DNA from: Pleionea sp. CnH1-48
GTDB lineage: Bacteria > Pseudomonadota > Gammaproteobacteria > Enterobacterales > Kangiellaceae
Length of the DNA stretch: 64,000 nt
Reading direction: 5' to 3'
Assembly: GCF_024124665.1 (NCBI RefSeq)
Contig: NZ_JAMXSB010000016.1
Span: forward strand, 106,647 to 170,646
In this document: piece after piece, positions 44,853 to 52,587 of the stretch
How positions within the stretch are numbered: position 1 is the first letter of the stretch
How the letters are laid out: each line of letters starts with the position of its first letter
Program-made: the position numbers and the translations under genes
The notes under the pieces: generated by a model
What the model was told of the DNA's origin: nothing
What the model saw: only the letters and a program-made list of their open reading frames with translations
Databases searched by the model: none

Positions 44853-46235
44853 ATGCACACTTCAGTCGGTTTAGAGACAGTAACACTAAGCAAAGAAACT
44901 CCCATGGTTCAGGATGATGGTTTACTCACGCCATCCACGGGTACAAACCAATCTCAACCCACAACTAGCAACACTCGGGTTCAAGACCCATCTATCGTCG
45001 AGATTACTTTTAGTTCTCAAGAACAAAGCAATGCACGAACCTTTGAGACAACGCTAACGTCCAAAACCACTTTACGTCAGGATAGTTCAAACTTAGATGG
45101 CCCTGATGTTAATCAAAAGTTAGGTGCGACAATTGCTTCTGGTAGCACAATTACGATTGATCCTGACAGTGCAACAGAGATCGATGGAAAAACCTGGTAC
45201 AAAACCAGTGGTTTAGACAGCGATGGCTGGATCCGTGGCGATAAAATCGATACCTGGGGTCTTAAACCTGGCACTATGACAACAATAAGCACCAAGACAA
45301 CTTTACGCCAGAGTAACGAGATGGGCGATGGTCCTAATGTTGGTCAAAAACAAGGGAGCTCAATATCTTCGGGTACGGATATTAAAGTCGACTTCTCTAC
45401 TAAGAAGACAGTCAATGATGCAGTCTGGGTTAAAGCTTATACTGCTAATGATCAAGGGTGGATTCGATACGATAAAGTGCATACTCAAGGTATTGATCCT
45501 ACATTAACGCAAACGTCGCTTCCGGATAAGTTTGTTCATGAAGATATCATTCCGGGTGCTGGCATTGAAGCAACACGTATCAATAGCACCAATCCACAAA
45601 TTACCTTTGTGAGCTATCAGGGTAAAGGAGGGGATCTAAGTACTGATGATATGAGCTTTGACTACGGCGGCACTTTGTCTGGTAAAGAATGTTTTTCTAA
45701 GCGTTCTGATCACGTTCAAAGCGGTACTTACTACTTTACAACAACTGAAGCTATCATCAAGCCTAATAATGAATTAGGCCAGTACGAATCGGAAGCCTTT
45801 ACAGAATCTTTAGCTTCATGTAACTGTTTCTTTGTGAAATACAGTGATGGATCTATTCGAGCTATTCACGATGGTGGCGGCGGCTCTCGGGAAATGAAAG
45901 ACATGGTCAATGGTAGCACAAGAGCGAAGCCAGACATGCGTCACTTCCAAGACTTGGAGCAAGATACTGATTTCGAAATTGATAGACAAGAGCTTCTTAA
46001 AGAACCCACATGTGTTGACGAAAATGCTGTCATCACTGATATCTATGTGATTGGTAAAACTGCCAGTGAGAGTCAGAGCCGTCAGGCAAAAAATATGGAT
46101 ACCGCTATTAAGATCTCTCAAGAATATCCGATCAATGCGCATATGATTTGTCTGGAAGAAGCAGGAACGGCTAACCTGGCTGTTCATATATCATCTGACG
46201 ATGGTTCAGTGACTGCTTGGGCAATGGGTCGATAG
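44853..46235 (+). CDS. candidate type III effector: SH3b repeats plus CheD/CNF-like domain
   Basis: A 460-aa protein from the ATG at 44853 (AGGAT upstream); no signal peptide. Residues 1-65 are rich in Ser, Thr, Asn and Gln, as in type III secretion signals. Two SH3b-like repeats follow (about 69-134 and 147-211), each with TKTTLRQ at the start and GWIRxDK at the end. The C-terminal domain (about 230-460) has Cys323/Cys325 in ASCNCFF and His339 in IRAIHDGGGG, then IKISQEYPINAHMICLEEAG; this layout resembles CheD/CNF1-type glutamine deamidases. The next gene looks like its CesT-type chaperone. Effector status and enzyme activity are inferences; residue patterns were read by eye. Confidence 0.65.
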   Translation: MHTSVGLETVTLSKETPMVQDDGLLTPSTGTNQSQPTTSNTRVQDPSIVEITFSSQEQSNARTFETTLTSKTTLRQDSSNLDGPDVNQKLGATIASGSTITIDPDSATEIDGKTWYKTSGLDSDGWIRGDKIDTWGLKPGTMTTISTKTTLRQSNEMGDGPNVGQKQGSSISSGTDIKVDFSTKKTVNDAVWVKAYTANDQGWIRYDKVHTQGIDPTLTQTSLPDKFVHEDIIPGAGIEATRINSTNPQITFVSYQGKGGDLSTDDMSFDYGGTLSGKECFSKRSDHVQSGTYYFTTTEAIIKPNNELGQYESEAFTESLASCNCFFVKYSDGSIRAIHDGGGGSREMKDMVNGSTRAKPDMRHFQDLEQDTDFEIDRQELLKEPTCVDENAVITDIYVIGKTASESQSRQAKNMDTAIKISQEYPINAHMICLEEAGTANLAVHISSDDGSVTAWAMGR

Positions 46236-46298
46236 TAATGATACGAATGGTGCTGCATGCACCATTCGTAATTTAAGTCTTAATTGTGGAGCGTATCA

Positions 46299-46769
46299 AT
46301 GGGACAATTTCATGAAACCGTGAATGGATGGTTATGCCAAAAGTGTAGACAACCAGTACGGTTGGACGAACAGGGAAAATGCCGTTTAGAAGCCAGTAAT
46401 GACTTGTTTTTAAATGTTTACATCCCCAACAACAGTCAATACCTGTATTTTTCAGTAGAGCTGATGACATTAACAGCGGAGAGCGAAGCCAGTTTGATGA
46501 AAACAGCCTTACAGCTGAACTTGTTTGGCCAAAAAACTAATGGCTCCATGTTGGCAGTTGATCCTGTTTCAAATAAATTGATACTTTGTGCCAGCGAAAA
46601 ACTGGAACAGTTAGACTTTCAAATTTTTTCTAATATCATGAGCAATTTAGTTAGTACTGCAGAAAGTCTACTAGTAGAGCTCAACGAAAGTGTAACTTCT
46701 TCAGCGCATGCAATGGCAGGAAGTGAAGAACTTATGAGTGACTTTACTATGTTACAAATGAAAGTGTAA
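46299..46769 (+). CDS. CesT-family type III secretion chaperone (class I)
   Basis: A 156-aa acidic protein with the pattern of CesT/SycE-type chaperones: RLDEQGKCRLEASNDLFLNV (about 22-41), YLYFSVELM, then SLMKTALQLNLFGQKTNGSM (about 71-90), LAVDPVSNKLILCASEKLEQ, and FSNIMSNLVSTAESLLVEL. The LxxNLFGxxTxG-x-LAxD signature is what makes class I effector chaperones recognisable. GGAG stands 7 bases before the ATG at 46299; a TTG at 46284 is a weaker alternative. It starts 63 bases after the putative effector, as is usual for effector-chaperone pairs. No other type III genes are in the window. Confidence 0.8.
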   Translation: MGQFHETVNGWLCQKCRQPVRLDEQGKCRLEASNDLFLNVYIPNNSQYLYFSVELMTLTAESEASLMKTALQLNLFGQKTNGSMLAVDPVSNKLILCASEKLEQLDFQIFSNIMSNLVSTAESLLVELNESVTSSAHAMAGSEELMSDFTMLQMKV

Positions 46770-46811
46770 TTTTTCATCTGTTTATTGTACAAGTTGCGGT
46801 GTAAAAAGACC

Positions 46812-46841
46812 CAGAAGCTATCTGCTTATTGGTAGCTTCTG
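46812..46841 (+). terminator. hairpin after the chaperone gene
   Basis: CAGAAGCTA pairs with TAGCTTCTG around a 12-base loop, 43 bases after the stop. There is no T-run, so termination is uncertain. Confidence 0.45.
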
Positions 46842-46922
46842 AGGACGAATTAAGCTCTACGATTCTTAATAATATTCCTGTATGCTAGAAGGCATCAATC
46901 GTTATCAGGTGTCTTCATTTCT

Positions 46923-47984
46923 ATGAATAAAAGAACTTTTTTAAAATATTCAATGATGTCTATGGCTGCTTTTTCAGCGCCTACTTCAATCGCTTTATCT
47001 GCTAAACTTACTGTTGATTTTATTAATCCTACCATATTAAAAGTCAATGATATCGATATGGCGGTCTATGAACAGGGAAAAGGGCTACCTGTTATTTTCT
47101 GTCATGGCTTTCCTGAGTTAGCATATACTTGGCGTCATCAAATGGCATCCGTAGCCGAAGCTGGGTTTCGAGCCATCGCGCCTGATTTACGCGGTTTTGG
47201 TTTGAGCGACCAGCCAAAGAATGTTAGTGATTACGCTGCCACTAAAGTGTGTGATGATTTGGTGGCGATGATGGATGCAATGAAAATCGAGTCTGCCATC
47301 TTTTGTGGTCATGACTGGGGCGGGTTTATCGTTGATACCATGAATCTGTTGTATCCCGATCGGGTGAGGGGACTTATCGGTATAGGAGCTCCTCATCACT
47401 ATCGCCCAGAATCATTGCCGAGTTTGAAGTTGCCCAATAAAGAAGTGCTTGACAAACAGGCTTACAATGATTTCATGCAAATACCCGAAGTACCCGAGAA
47501 GCTTTTGAATTCTAACCCTCAAGCTTTGTTCCGTGCGTTATTTCGCGATAACTATTTTACCACTCGCCATCTTGCAGGTTTGCCTGAGTCATCTCCATTA
47601 AGAAAAGTCGATCTTGCCACTATGATTAAACAAAACAAAGATGCGAAAGATCTCTTTGTGTCTCAACAAACCTTGGATTACTACACAGGTATTTACGCCA
47701 AAGTAGGATTTGCTGGCGGTATTCAATGGTATCGGGCGATGGGAGCCACATGGGAGGCGATCTTTAAGCGTAAGTTTAACTGGAAGGTGGATGTTCCTTA
47801 CTTGTACTTGTGGCCATCGGATGATCCCATTAATGTTATGGGGCTCAATGTTGGTATGGAAGATTACATTAAAGATCTCGAAAAACATAAGCTAGTCAAT
47901 GGCAATCACTTCGTGATGGAGCAGAAGCCCAAGGAAGTGAGTGTAAAGATCGTCGATTGGCTAAATAGAAAGTTTAAATCTTAA
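46923..47984 (+). CDS. exported alpha/beta hydrolase, epoxide-hydrolase-like
   Basis: A 353-aa alpha/beta hydrolase with an N-terminal signal-like segment (YSMMSMAAFSAPTSIALSA). HGFPELAYTWRHQM (about 61-74) forms the oxyanion loop, DLRGFGLSDQP follows, and GHDWGGFIVDT (about 124-134) has the nucleophilic Asp in the position used by epoxide hydrolases and haloalkane dehalogenases. The C-terminal GNHFVMEQKPKEV supplies the His. Substrate cannot be told. A degraded duplicate of its 3' half lies at 48714-49063. Confidence 0.87.
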   Translation: MNKRTFLKYSMMSMAAFSAPTSIALSAKLTVDFINPTILKVNDIDMAVYEQGKGLPVIFCHGFPELAYTWRHQMASVAEAGFRAIAPDLRGFGLSDQPKNVSDYAATKVCDDLVAMMDAMKIESAIFCGHDWGGFIVDTMNLLYPDRVRGLIGIGAPHHYRPESLPSLKLPNKEVLDKQAYNDFMQIPEVPEKLLNSNPQALFRALFRDNYFTTRHLAGLPESSPLRKVDLATMIKQNKDAKDLFVSQQTLDYYTGIYAKVGFAGGIQWYRAMGATWEAIFKRKFNWKVDVPYLYLWPSDDPINVMGLNVGMEDYIKDLEKHKLVNGNHFVMEQKPKEVSVKIVDWLNRKFKS

Positions 47985-48200
47985 GTCGTTCCTTTTTAAA
48001 TCGTCATCTAATTGTCAAAGAGAAATTGAACTAAGGATGTTGAAATGTGTTTATGAATCACACAGATTAGGTTATTCCTAAGGTTATCAATCAATATCAC
48101 TTTAGTTTCACTTAATGCTTTCATTTGAAGAGTCGACAAATTGTTATGTTTAACCTATTCTTTTTAACTAAGGCATATCTAATAAAGAGAATTGAGAATA

Positions 48201-48596
48201 ATGCGAGAAAATATTAAGCTTTTGTTTATATTTCTTGGATCGCTCTTTCTTTCGTCCTGCAACAATGATTCAGAACAGTTAACCTTTTTGGCGAAAGCTG
48301 TACTAAAAATAGAGGAGCTACCCAAGAACAGTGTATTAGTAGATGAATACTCTCCGTTCTTCCCTTTTAATAAAACGAAAGAATACTATCTTGAAATTTT
48401 ACCTAGCGACTATGATTTGTTGATTTCCGGAAGAAACTACGATAATTGCCATATACAAGAAGTTCTACTTCACGATGCTTTCTTAAGCTTTCCTCAAATG
48501 GGTAATATTCAACTAAAAGAGTGTGTGAAGACAAAAGGTATCGCTATTTATAGCAACGAAGGTAGAACGAAGTTGTTTATTTTATTCGATTACTAG
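48201..48596 (+). CDS. small lipoprotein of unknown function
   Basis: A 131-aa protein with lipoprotein signal IKLLFIFLGSLFLSSCNNDS (Cys about 19). The mature part has two further Cys (NCHIQEVL and LKECVK). The start at 48201 (ATG) is preferred over an in-frame TTG at 48192. I recognise no family. It lies between the hydrolase gene and its remnant. Confidence 0.65.
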   Translation: MRENIKLLFIFLGSLFLSSCNNDSEQLTFLAKAVLKIEELPKNSVLVDEYSPFFPFNKTKEYYLEILPSDYDLLISGRNYDNCHIQEVLLHDAFLSFPQMGNIQLKECVKTKGIAIYSNEGRTKLFILFDY

Positions 48597-48638
48597 GGGC
48601 TATAAGCTATTCTGTGTATCTGCCTTCCATGATGTGTT

Positions 48639-48713
48639 CGGCAAAGGCTGGTGCGTTATTTATCTATTTTTGTCGCCAATTCTCTAATTAAACTTTCTTG
48701 TTGTTTGTTTTTT
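48639..48713 (+). pseudogene. fragment of zinc-ribbon membrane gene
   Basis: About 65 bases (GCTGGTGCGTTATTTATCTA onwards, to TTTCTTGTTGTTTG) align with the first membrane segment of the 44274 gene (GCTGGCGCGTTATTTATCTA, CATTCTTGTTGTTTGG), at roughly three-quarters identity by eye. No intact frame. It runs straight into the hydrolase remnant, so both came from one duplicated stretch. Confidence 0.55.
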
Positions 48714-49063
48714 TGCTCACCATCTTGCCGGTTTATCCGAGTCACCTCCTTTAAGAAAAGTCGACCTTGCCACTATGATCAAACAAAGCAAAGACGCGAA
48801 AGATTTATTTGTATCTCAACAAACTTTGGATTACTACACAGGTATTTACGCCAAGATCGGATTTGCTGGCGACATTCAATGGTATTGAGCGTTGGGAGCC
48901 ATATTGGAAGTGATCTTTAAGCGTAAGTTTAACTGGAAGGTAGCCAATGGCGTCATTTTGTGATGGAGAAGAAGCCCTAAGAAATGAGCGCAAAGATAGT
49001 AGGCTGGTTGAATAGAAAGTTAAGTCTTAAGCCGTTCTCTCTTTAAATCGTTAAGGCACTCGT
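48714..49063 (+). pseudogene. remnant of the alpha/beta hydrolase gene
   Basis: Closely matches 47564-47990 of the hydrolase gene: CCACTATGATCAAACAAAGC, GGATTACTACACAGGTATTT and TTTAAGCGTAAGTTTAACTG have near-exact counterparts. Relative to the intact gene it has an in-frame stop (TATTGA for TATCGG), about 90 bases deleted after AACTGGAAGGT, and further changes. The similarity runs past the stop codon into the flank (AAGTCTTAAGCCGTTC), showing duplication of chromosomal DNA, not just the gene. Confidence 0.88.
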
Positions 49064-49067
49064 TATC

Positions 49068-49475
49068 ATGGATAAAGAACTGGAATACGAGTCGGTATTA
49101 AAGGTCTTGTTGTTATGTGTTTTTACAGCAGGCTTTTACCTATTTTATAAATTATTTAAATTATCCAGTTTTACTAACAGTCATTCTTACTCAAAAATAT
49201 CTAAGGTTTTTATGTTTTCTGTTAGCCTGATGTTTTTGGTTTCAATGCTTTCTCTGGCTTGGGGAGTTCTTCATTTACCCGATACGCAAATTATTAAAGC
49301 CCATCTACCCATCCTTCCCGTTTCTTCTATATTAGATATTATCTGGATTGTTCGCGTTAGGAACGCGCTCAATATGGCTTTTCGTTCGAGCAAGCATCAA
49401 GGGAAATTGCTTCACCCACTGTTAACTTCGGCCTTTCATATTGTTTATATTCAGTATGTGCTGAATAAGAGATGA
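49068..49475 (+). CDS. small multi-pass membrane protein
   Basis: A 135-aa protein with three or four hydrophobic stretches (about 10-28, 43-68, 77-92, 115-131). The pattern VLLLCVFTAGFYLFYKLFKL and the DIIWIVRVRNALNMAF segment resemble small DUF4234-like membrane proteins, but the match is weak. No clear ribosome site before the ATG. Function unknown. Confidence 0.55.
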   Translation: MDKELEYESVLKVLLLCVFTAGFYLFYKLFKLSSFTNSHSYSKISKVFMFSVSLMFLVSMLSLAWGVLHLPDTQIIKAHLPILPVSSILDIIWIVRVRNALNMAFRSSKHQGKLLHPLLTSAFHIVYIQYVLNKR

Positions 49476-49532
49476 TATTATTAATAGAGTATTATCATAC
49501 TTACTAAGCGGGTGTTTTTGGGAGTAAAAGCA

Positions 49533-49637
49533 ATGCAAATCAGCACTACTTCTTATTTGAGCATTTCGGCAACATTAGTGTTTTTTGCAACGGTTGCTTG
49601 GGTTATCCACGACAAAGTTGAGTTTGAGCGGCAATGA
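49533..49637 (+). CDS. possible 34-aa single-span membrane protein
   Basis: ATG at 49533 after GGGAGT (8-base spacing) opens a short frame: MQISTTSYLSISATLVFF, then a hydrophobic core to VAWVI and a charged tail HDKVEFERQ. It has the layout of small membrane proteins. The evidence is only the ribosome site and the hydrophobic pattern; a chance frame is possible. Confidence 0.35.
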   Translation: MQISTTSYLSISATLVFFATVAWVIHDKVEFERQ

Positions 49638-49718
49638 CAAAATTATCGTGGCTATCTGTATCTTGCTCATGAGGAGGTTACATTTGCCCACTGTGACTCT
49701 TTCGAACGTTGGGATATA

Positions 49719-50198
49719 TCATCCAGTTCCAAAATGGCTATTAGAGAGCTTTATCGATCTCACCATAAGCATAGATGGTTCCCGATCTTTTGAGTTTAAG
49801 CGGCCCGTTGCATTACTGGATTCATGAGAAAATATGATTCTTTGATTTGTGCCTTCAATATCACCCGCAAAAATTTGACCATCTGTTACCGGAATATCCA
49901 GGTAGCCTTCTTTGTAGTTATGAGTAAAGATGACGCGCTTATTGCTGACCCAATAAAAGCGTTTGATATGCTCGTTAGACTTTAAGCCAAATGCGTGTTT
50001 CACCTTCAGCTTTTCAGCATCCAAAATCACCAGAATGGTTTGATCCTGATAGGGAGCGGTTGCGGCAATGTGTTTACCATCCGGTGATAGCTTTATTTGA
50101 TTATAAGCTGGAAACTTCGCAAAGTGTTGCAAAGATAAGGGTTTTGCCACTACAAAACTGCATACAATGAACGCGAAAAATAGACTTATATGCTTCAT
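49719..50198 (-). pseudogene. 5' fragment of an S9 family peptidase
   Basis: The first about 125 residues have a signal peptide (HISLFFAFIVCSFVVAKP) and the first beta-propeller blades typical of S9 prolyl-oligopeptidase-like proteins (IKLSPDGKHIAATAPYQDQT, FYWVSNKRVIF). Such proteins are usually 600 residues or more, with a C-terminal alpha/beta hydrolase domain. Here the frame diverges after about NQRIIFSHESSNATG and stops, so only the N-terminus survives. The rest is not in the flanking DNA. Confidence 0.78.
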
Positions 50199-50518
50199 AA
50201 GATAATATCCTTAAATCGTCAAATAGCATTCCTCTAAAAATGAGAGAGGCTTAGCAAGCGAATACTAGCATCCCAATAGAGAAGCGCCTAGTTTGGTGGA
50301 CTAGCTGCCCATTGGTATTCGCAGCAGGCCCTAAGGGCATCTAATATAGAGTTTTACACTAAGCTGTCTGCCGTCTTATAATAGACGGTAATTGGTGGAG
50401 AAAGTGTGGGGTTTAAGGAAGAGCCTTGATCAACGTTTTTGTCCATTCAATGTTAAGTTATAGATATTCCAAAAATAGATTATTGCTAATTATATACCCT
50501 ATAAATTAAGGAGATAGT
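50199..50518. other. intergenic region with no gene seen
   Basis: About 320 bases upstream of both the S9 fragment and the lipoprotein gene at 50519. AT-rich; it must hold the lipoprotein promoter. No repeat or RNA recognised. Confidence 0.35.
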
Positions 50519-51031
50519 GTGAAACACCTTATTGCCATATTTATGATTTTGTTGCTTTGCTCATGCACTACCGTAGGGCCTAAAAGGCTACAAACATCGA
50601 GTGTTTTTGCAACCATAAAGTGCGAAGAGATAGAGCATCTAATACTGGCCAACGAATTATTGCAGATTACTCATGTCGATGGCGAAAATATGGGAGATAC
50701 GCTTGCCTGGCCGAGTGAGGTTAGTCTGGACCCTGGAACTTACATTATCAATCTAAGGTACAGAAACCCTGTGGGTGCAACAATGATGGAAAAATACAGA
50801 TCATTATCAATCAATAAAGTACACGATAAGAGTTTTCGGGTTACCCTGGAGGCAGGAAAAACGTATTTGGCCCGTTTTAAGGTGCTGACAGAGGACTCTA
50901 TGCTAGGCAAGAAGAGAATTGGGGTTGATATGTGGGTAGAAGATCAATCGACAGGGTATACCATTTCTGAGAGGGTTGAGCCTGCTCACCAAGAGACGAT
51001 ACCAAACTTTGATGATGACGACGATTTATAG
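50519..51031 (+). CDS. lipoprotein of unknown function
   Basis: Starts at GTG with AAGGAG five bases upstream. The signal MKHLIAIFMILLLCSCTTV gives a lipid-anchored Cys (about 15 or 17). The 170-aa mature protein is beta-rich in appearance and ends in an acidic FDDDDDL tail. The LEAGKTYLARFKV segment resembles PEGA-like or carboxypeptidase-regulatory beta sandwiches, but this is weak. Ends at a strong terminator. Confidence 0.75.
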   Translation: MKHLIAIFMILLLCSCTTVGPKRLQTSSVFATIKCEEIEHLILANELLQITHVDGENMGDTLAWPSEVSLDPGTYIINLRYRNPVGATMMEKYRSLSINKVHDKSFRVTLEAGKTYLARFKVLTEDSMLGKKRIGVDMWVEDQSTGYTISERVEPAHQETIPNFDDDDDL

Positions 51032-51047
51032 ATTTGATGGAATTGTT

Positions 51048-51085
51048 AACGAAAAAGCCGCGCTTTGCATCGCGGCTTTTTCGTT
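51048..51085. terminator. strong bidirectional terminator
   Basis: A perfect 15-bp stem (AACGAAAAAGCCGCG with its complement) and an 8-base loop sit between two converging genes; both flanks can supply A/T runs. Confidence 0.92.
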
Positions 51086-51100
51086 AAAGAGGCATTATTG

Positions 51101-51490
51101 CTAAGCGAATTTTCTCTCCATACGTCGAAAGGTATGCAAAGCTATTTGTGACAAAGCAAATAGTCCAAAGGTGAGGACCAGACCGCGTAGCATCACAGGG
51201 TCATACTGTTCGGCAAACAAGGAAACCACCCGAGCAGAACCATTGAATAGGAAGTAAAGCGAAGCAGGAAGCAGAAGTATCCATTGTTTACGAATTGCGC
51301 CAATGGCGGTGATTATCGCCAAACTTAGCAAGGGTGCGCCCAGAGTGCGTAGATTAGTAAATCCATAGTCTGTGGATGCATTAAATCCTGCAGCTTGATT
51401 AACGGCATCAGGGGCAAAGATGATGGTCAATGAAGACGCAGCAAAGATAAGAACAAAGAGAGCGGAGAGTATTTGAGCAAATCGAAGCAT
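51101..51490 (-). CDS. four-helix membrane protein, DUF4345-like
   Basis: A 129-aa protein with four hydrophobic helices (about 5-25, 49-66, 70-86, 100-118). NLRTLGAPLLSLAIITAIGA and LFNGSARVVSLF fit the DUF4345 pattern of small membrane proteins. It is transcribed away from a MarR regulator gene 177 bases off, with paired palindromes between them, so it is a probable target of that regulator. Function unknown. Confidence 0.72.
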   Translation of the reverse strand: MLRFAQILSALFVLIFAASSLTIIFAPDAVNQAAGFNASTDYGFTNLRTLGAPLLSLAIITAIGAIRKQWILLLPASLYFLFNGSARVVSLFAEQYDPVMLRGLVLTFGLFALSQIALHTFRRMERKFA

Positions 51491-51555
51491 AAAGTTTCCT
51501 CTTAGCAGTGGTTCAAACCGGGTACACCGATCGGTGGAGGTTTGATTGAATATGG

Positions 51556-51597
51556 TTGATATTTGTCAATTATATTTGTTGGTTGATACAAGTCAAC
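51556..51597. promoter_or_regulatory. twin MarR-type operator sites
   Basis: Two copies of TTGAT-N4-GTCAA (51556-51569 and 51583-51596) lie 27 bases apart, centre to centre, in the divergent region between the DUF4345-like and MarR genes. The second copy extends to GTTGAT-N4-GTCAAC. Confidence 0.75.
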
Positions 51598-51666
51598 TAT
51601 TTGTTGAGTGTCTTTATTCTGTTATAGTGTGCTCCTGCTTAAAAAGGTGAGCGATTAGAGAGTCTT

Positions 51667-52119
51667 ATGGTGGATAAGAAACGAACAATACATGAGGCGG
51701 CTTTCCGTCTTAGCTATGATCTAAGTACTCAGATGGCCCCAAAATTAAGTGATCTGGGTGCTAAACCTGCTCCTATGCAGCTCAGAGCTATGCGGCAAAT
51801 TTGGGCCAGTGGCGAATCAACGCTGCTGGATGTGGCTCGTACCCTAAAGCGAGACAAAGGCCAGATAACACGACTGATCGATGAGCTTTGTGCTATGAAG
51901 ATGGTTCAACGGGTGCCCAACCCAAATGATGGTCGTAGTAAGTTATTGAAGCTAACAAGCAAAGGAGAGGCGTTTTTTGAGTCGATAGAGAAGATTGAAT
52001 CGGAGTTCTCTGAGCAACTTACTAAAGGCATTTCGAAGAAGGACTTACAAATCTTTTTCGCAATATCAGATCAGTTATCAGAGAATTTACGCGAAATTGA
52101 TAGCGGGAAGACGGAGTAA
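51667..52119 (+). CDS. MarR-family transcriptional regulator
   Basis: A 150-aa winged-helix regulator. The segment TLLDVARTLKRDKGQITRLIDELCAMKMVQRVPNPNDGRS (about 57-96) holds the recognition helix and the wing with the conserved DxRS. It probably controls itself, the divergent DUF4345-like gene and the downstream VOC gene, which starts 3 bases after its stop. The twin operator sites sit in its promoter region. The ligand is unknown. Confidence 0.92.
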   Translation: MVDKKRTIHEAAFRLSYDLSTQMAPKLSDLGAKPAPMQLRAMRQIWASGESTLLDVARTLKRDKGQITRLIDELCAMKMVQRVPNPNDGRSKLLKLTSKGEAFFESIEKIESEFSEQLTKGISKKDLQIFFAISDQLSENLREIDSGKTE

Positions 52120-52122
52120 GAG

Positions 52123-52461
52123 GTGGGAGTTTCTCTAAACTTGCTCGTTCTAAGATGCAAAGACATCCACATTAGCAAAGCTTTCTATGAAAAGCTGGGC
52201 TTGTCTTTTCAATTAGAAAAACATGGTGGTGGACCCAAACATTATGCAACTCAAATGGATGGGCTTGTGTTAGAGCTCTATCCCCTAAAAACTGAAAGTG
52301 ATGTATCCGATATACGGCTAGGATTGTCAGTGTCCTATGATGGAGAGCTATTAAGTCTACTTAAGCAATATGATATTGAAGTCACTTCTATCAATAATCT
52401 TGATGGAAGTAAAAGCTTTGTGGTTGAAGATCCAGATGGCCGTAAGATTGAGCTAACATAA
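52123..52461 (+). CDS. VOC (glyoxalase/bleomycin-resistance-like) protein
   Basis: A 112-aa VOC-fold protein starting at GTG 3 bases after the MarR gene (ribosome site GGAG at 52113). LLVLRCKDIHISKAFYEKLG and FVVEDPDGRKIELT are the family's N- and C-terminal hallmarks. Candidate metal ligands are only partly present, so it may be a binding or resistance protein rather than an enzyme. Coupling to the MarR gene suggests an inducible detoxification role. Confidence 0.85.
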   Translation: MGVSLNLLVLRCKDIHISKAFYEKLGLSFQLEKHGGGPKHYATQMDGLVLELYPLKTESDVSDIRLGLSVSYDGELLSLLKQYDIEVTSINNLDGSKSFVVEDPDGRKIELT

Positions 52462-52587
52462 AAAATCAGCGAGAAATCTATGGGAAAATTGCTTCAGAGT
52501 GTGCAGTAGTCAAAGCTTTAGTTATTTTGAGGGGAGCCTTAGTCTCGCAAGAATAATGTTATAATGAGTGTAGAATTGGAGAAGAAA

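Noticed and set aside
46923..47000. Tat signal on the alpha/beta hydrolase
   Set aside because: The N-terminus has KR but not the twin-arginine motif; an ordinary Sec-type or no signal is more likely.
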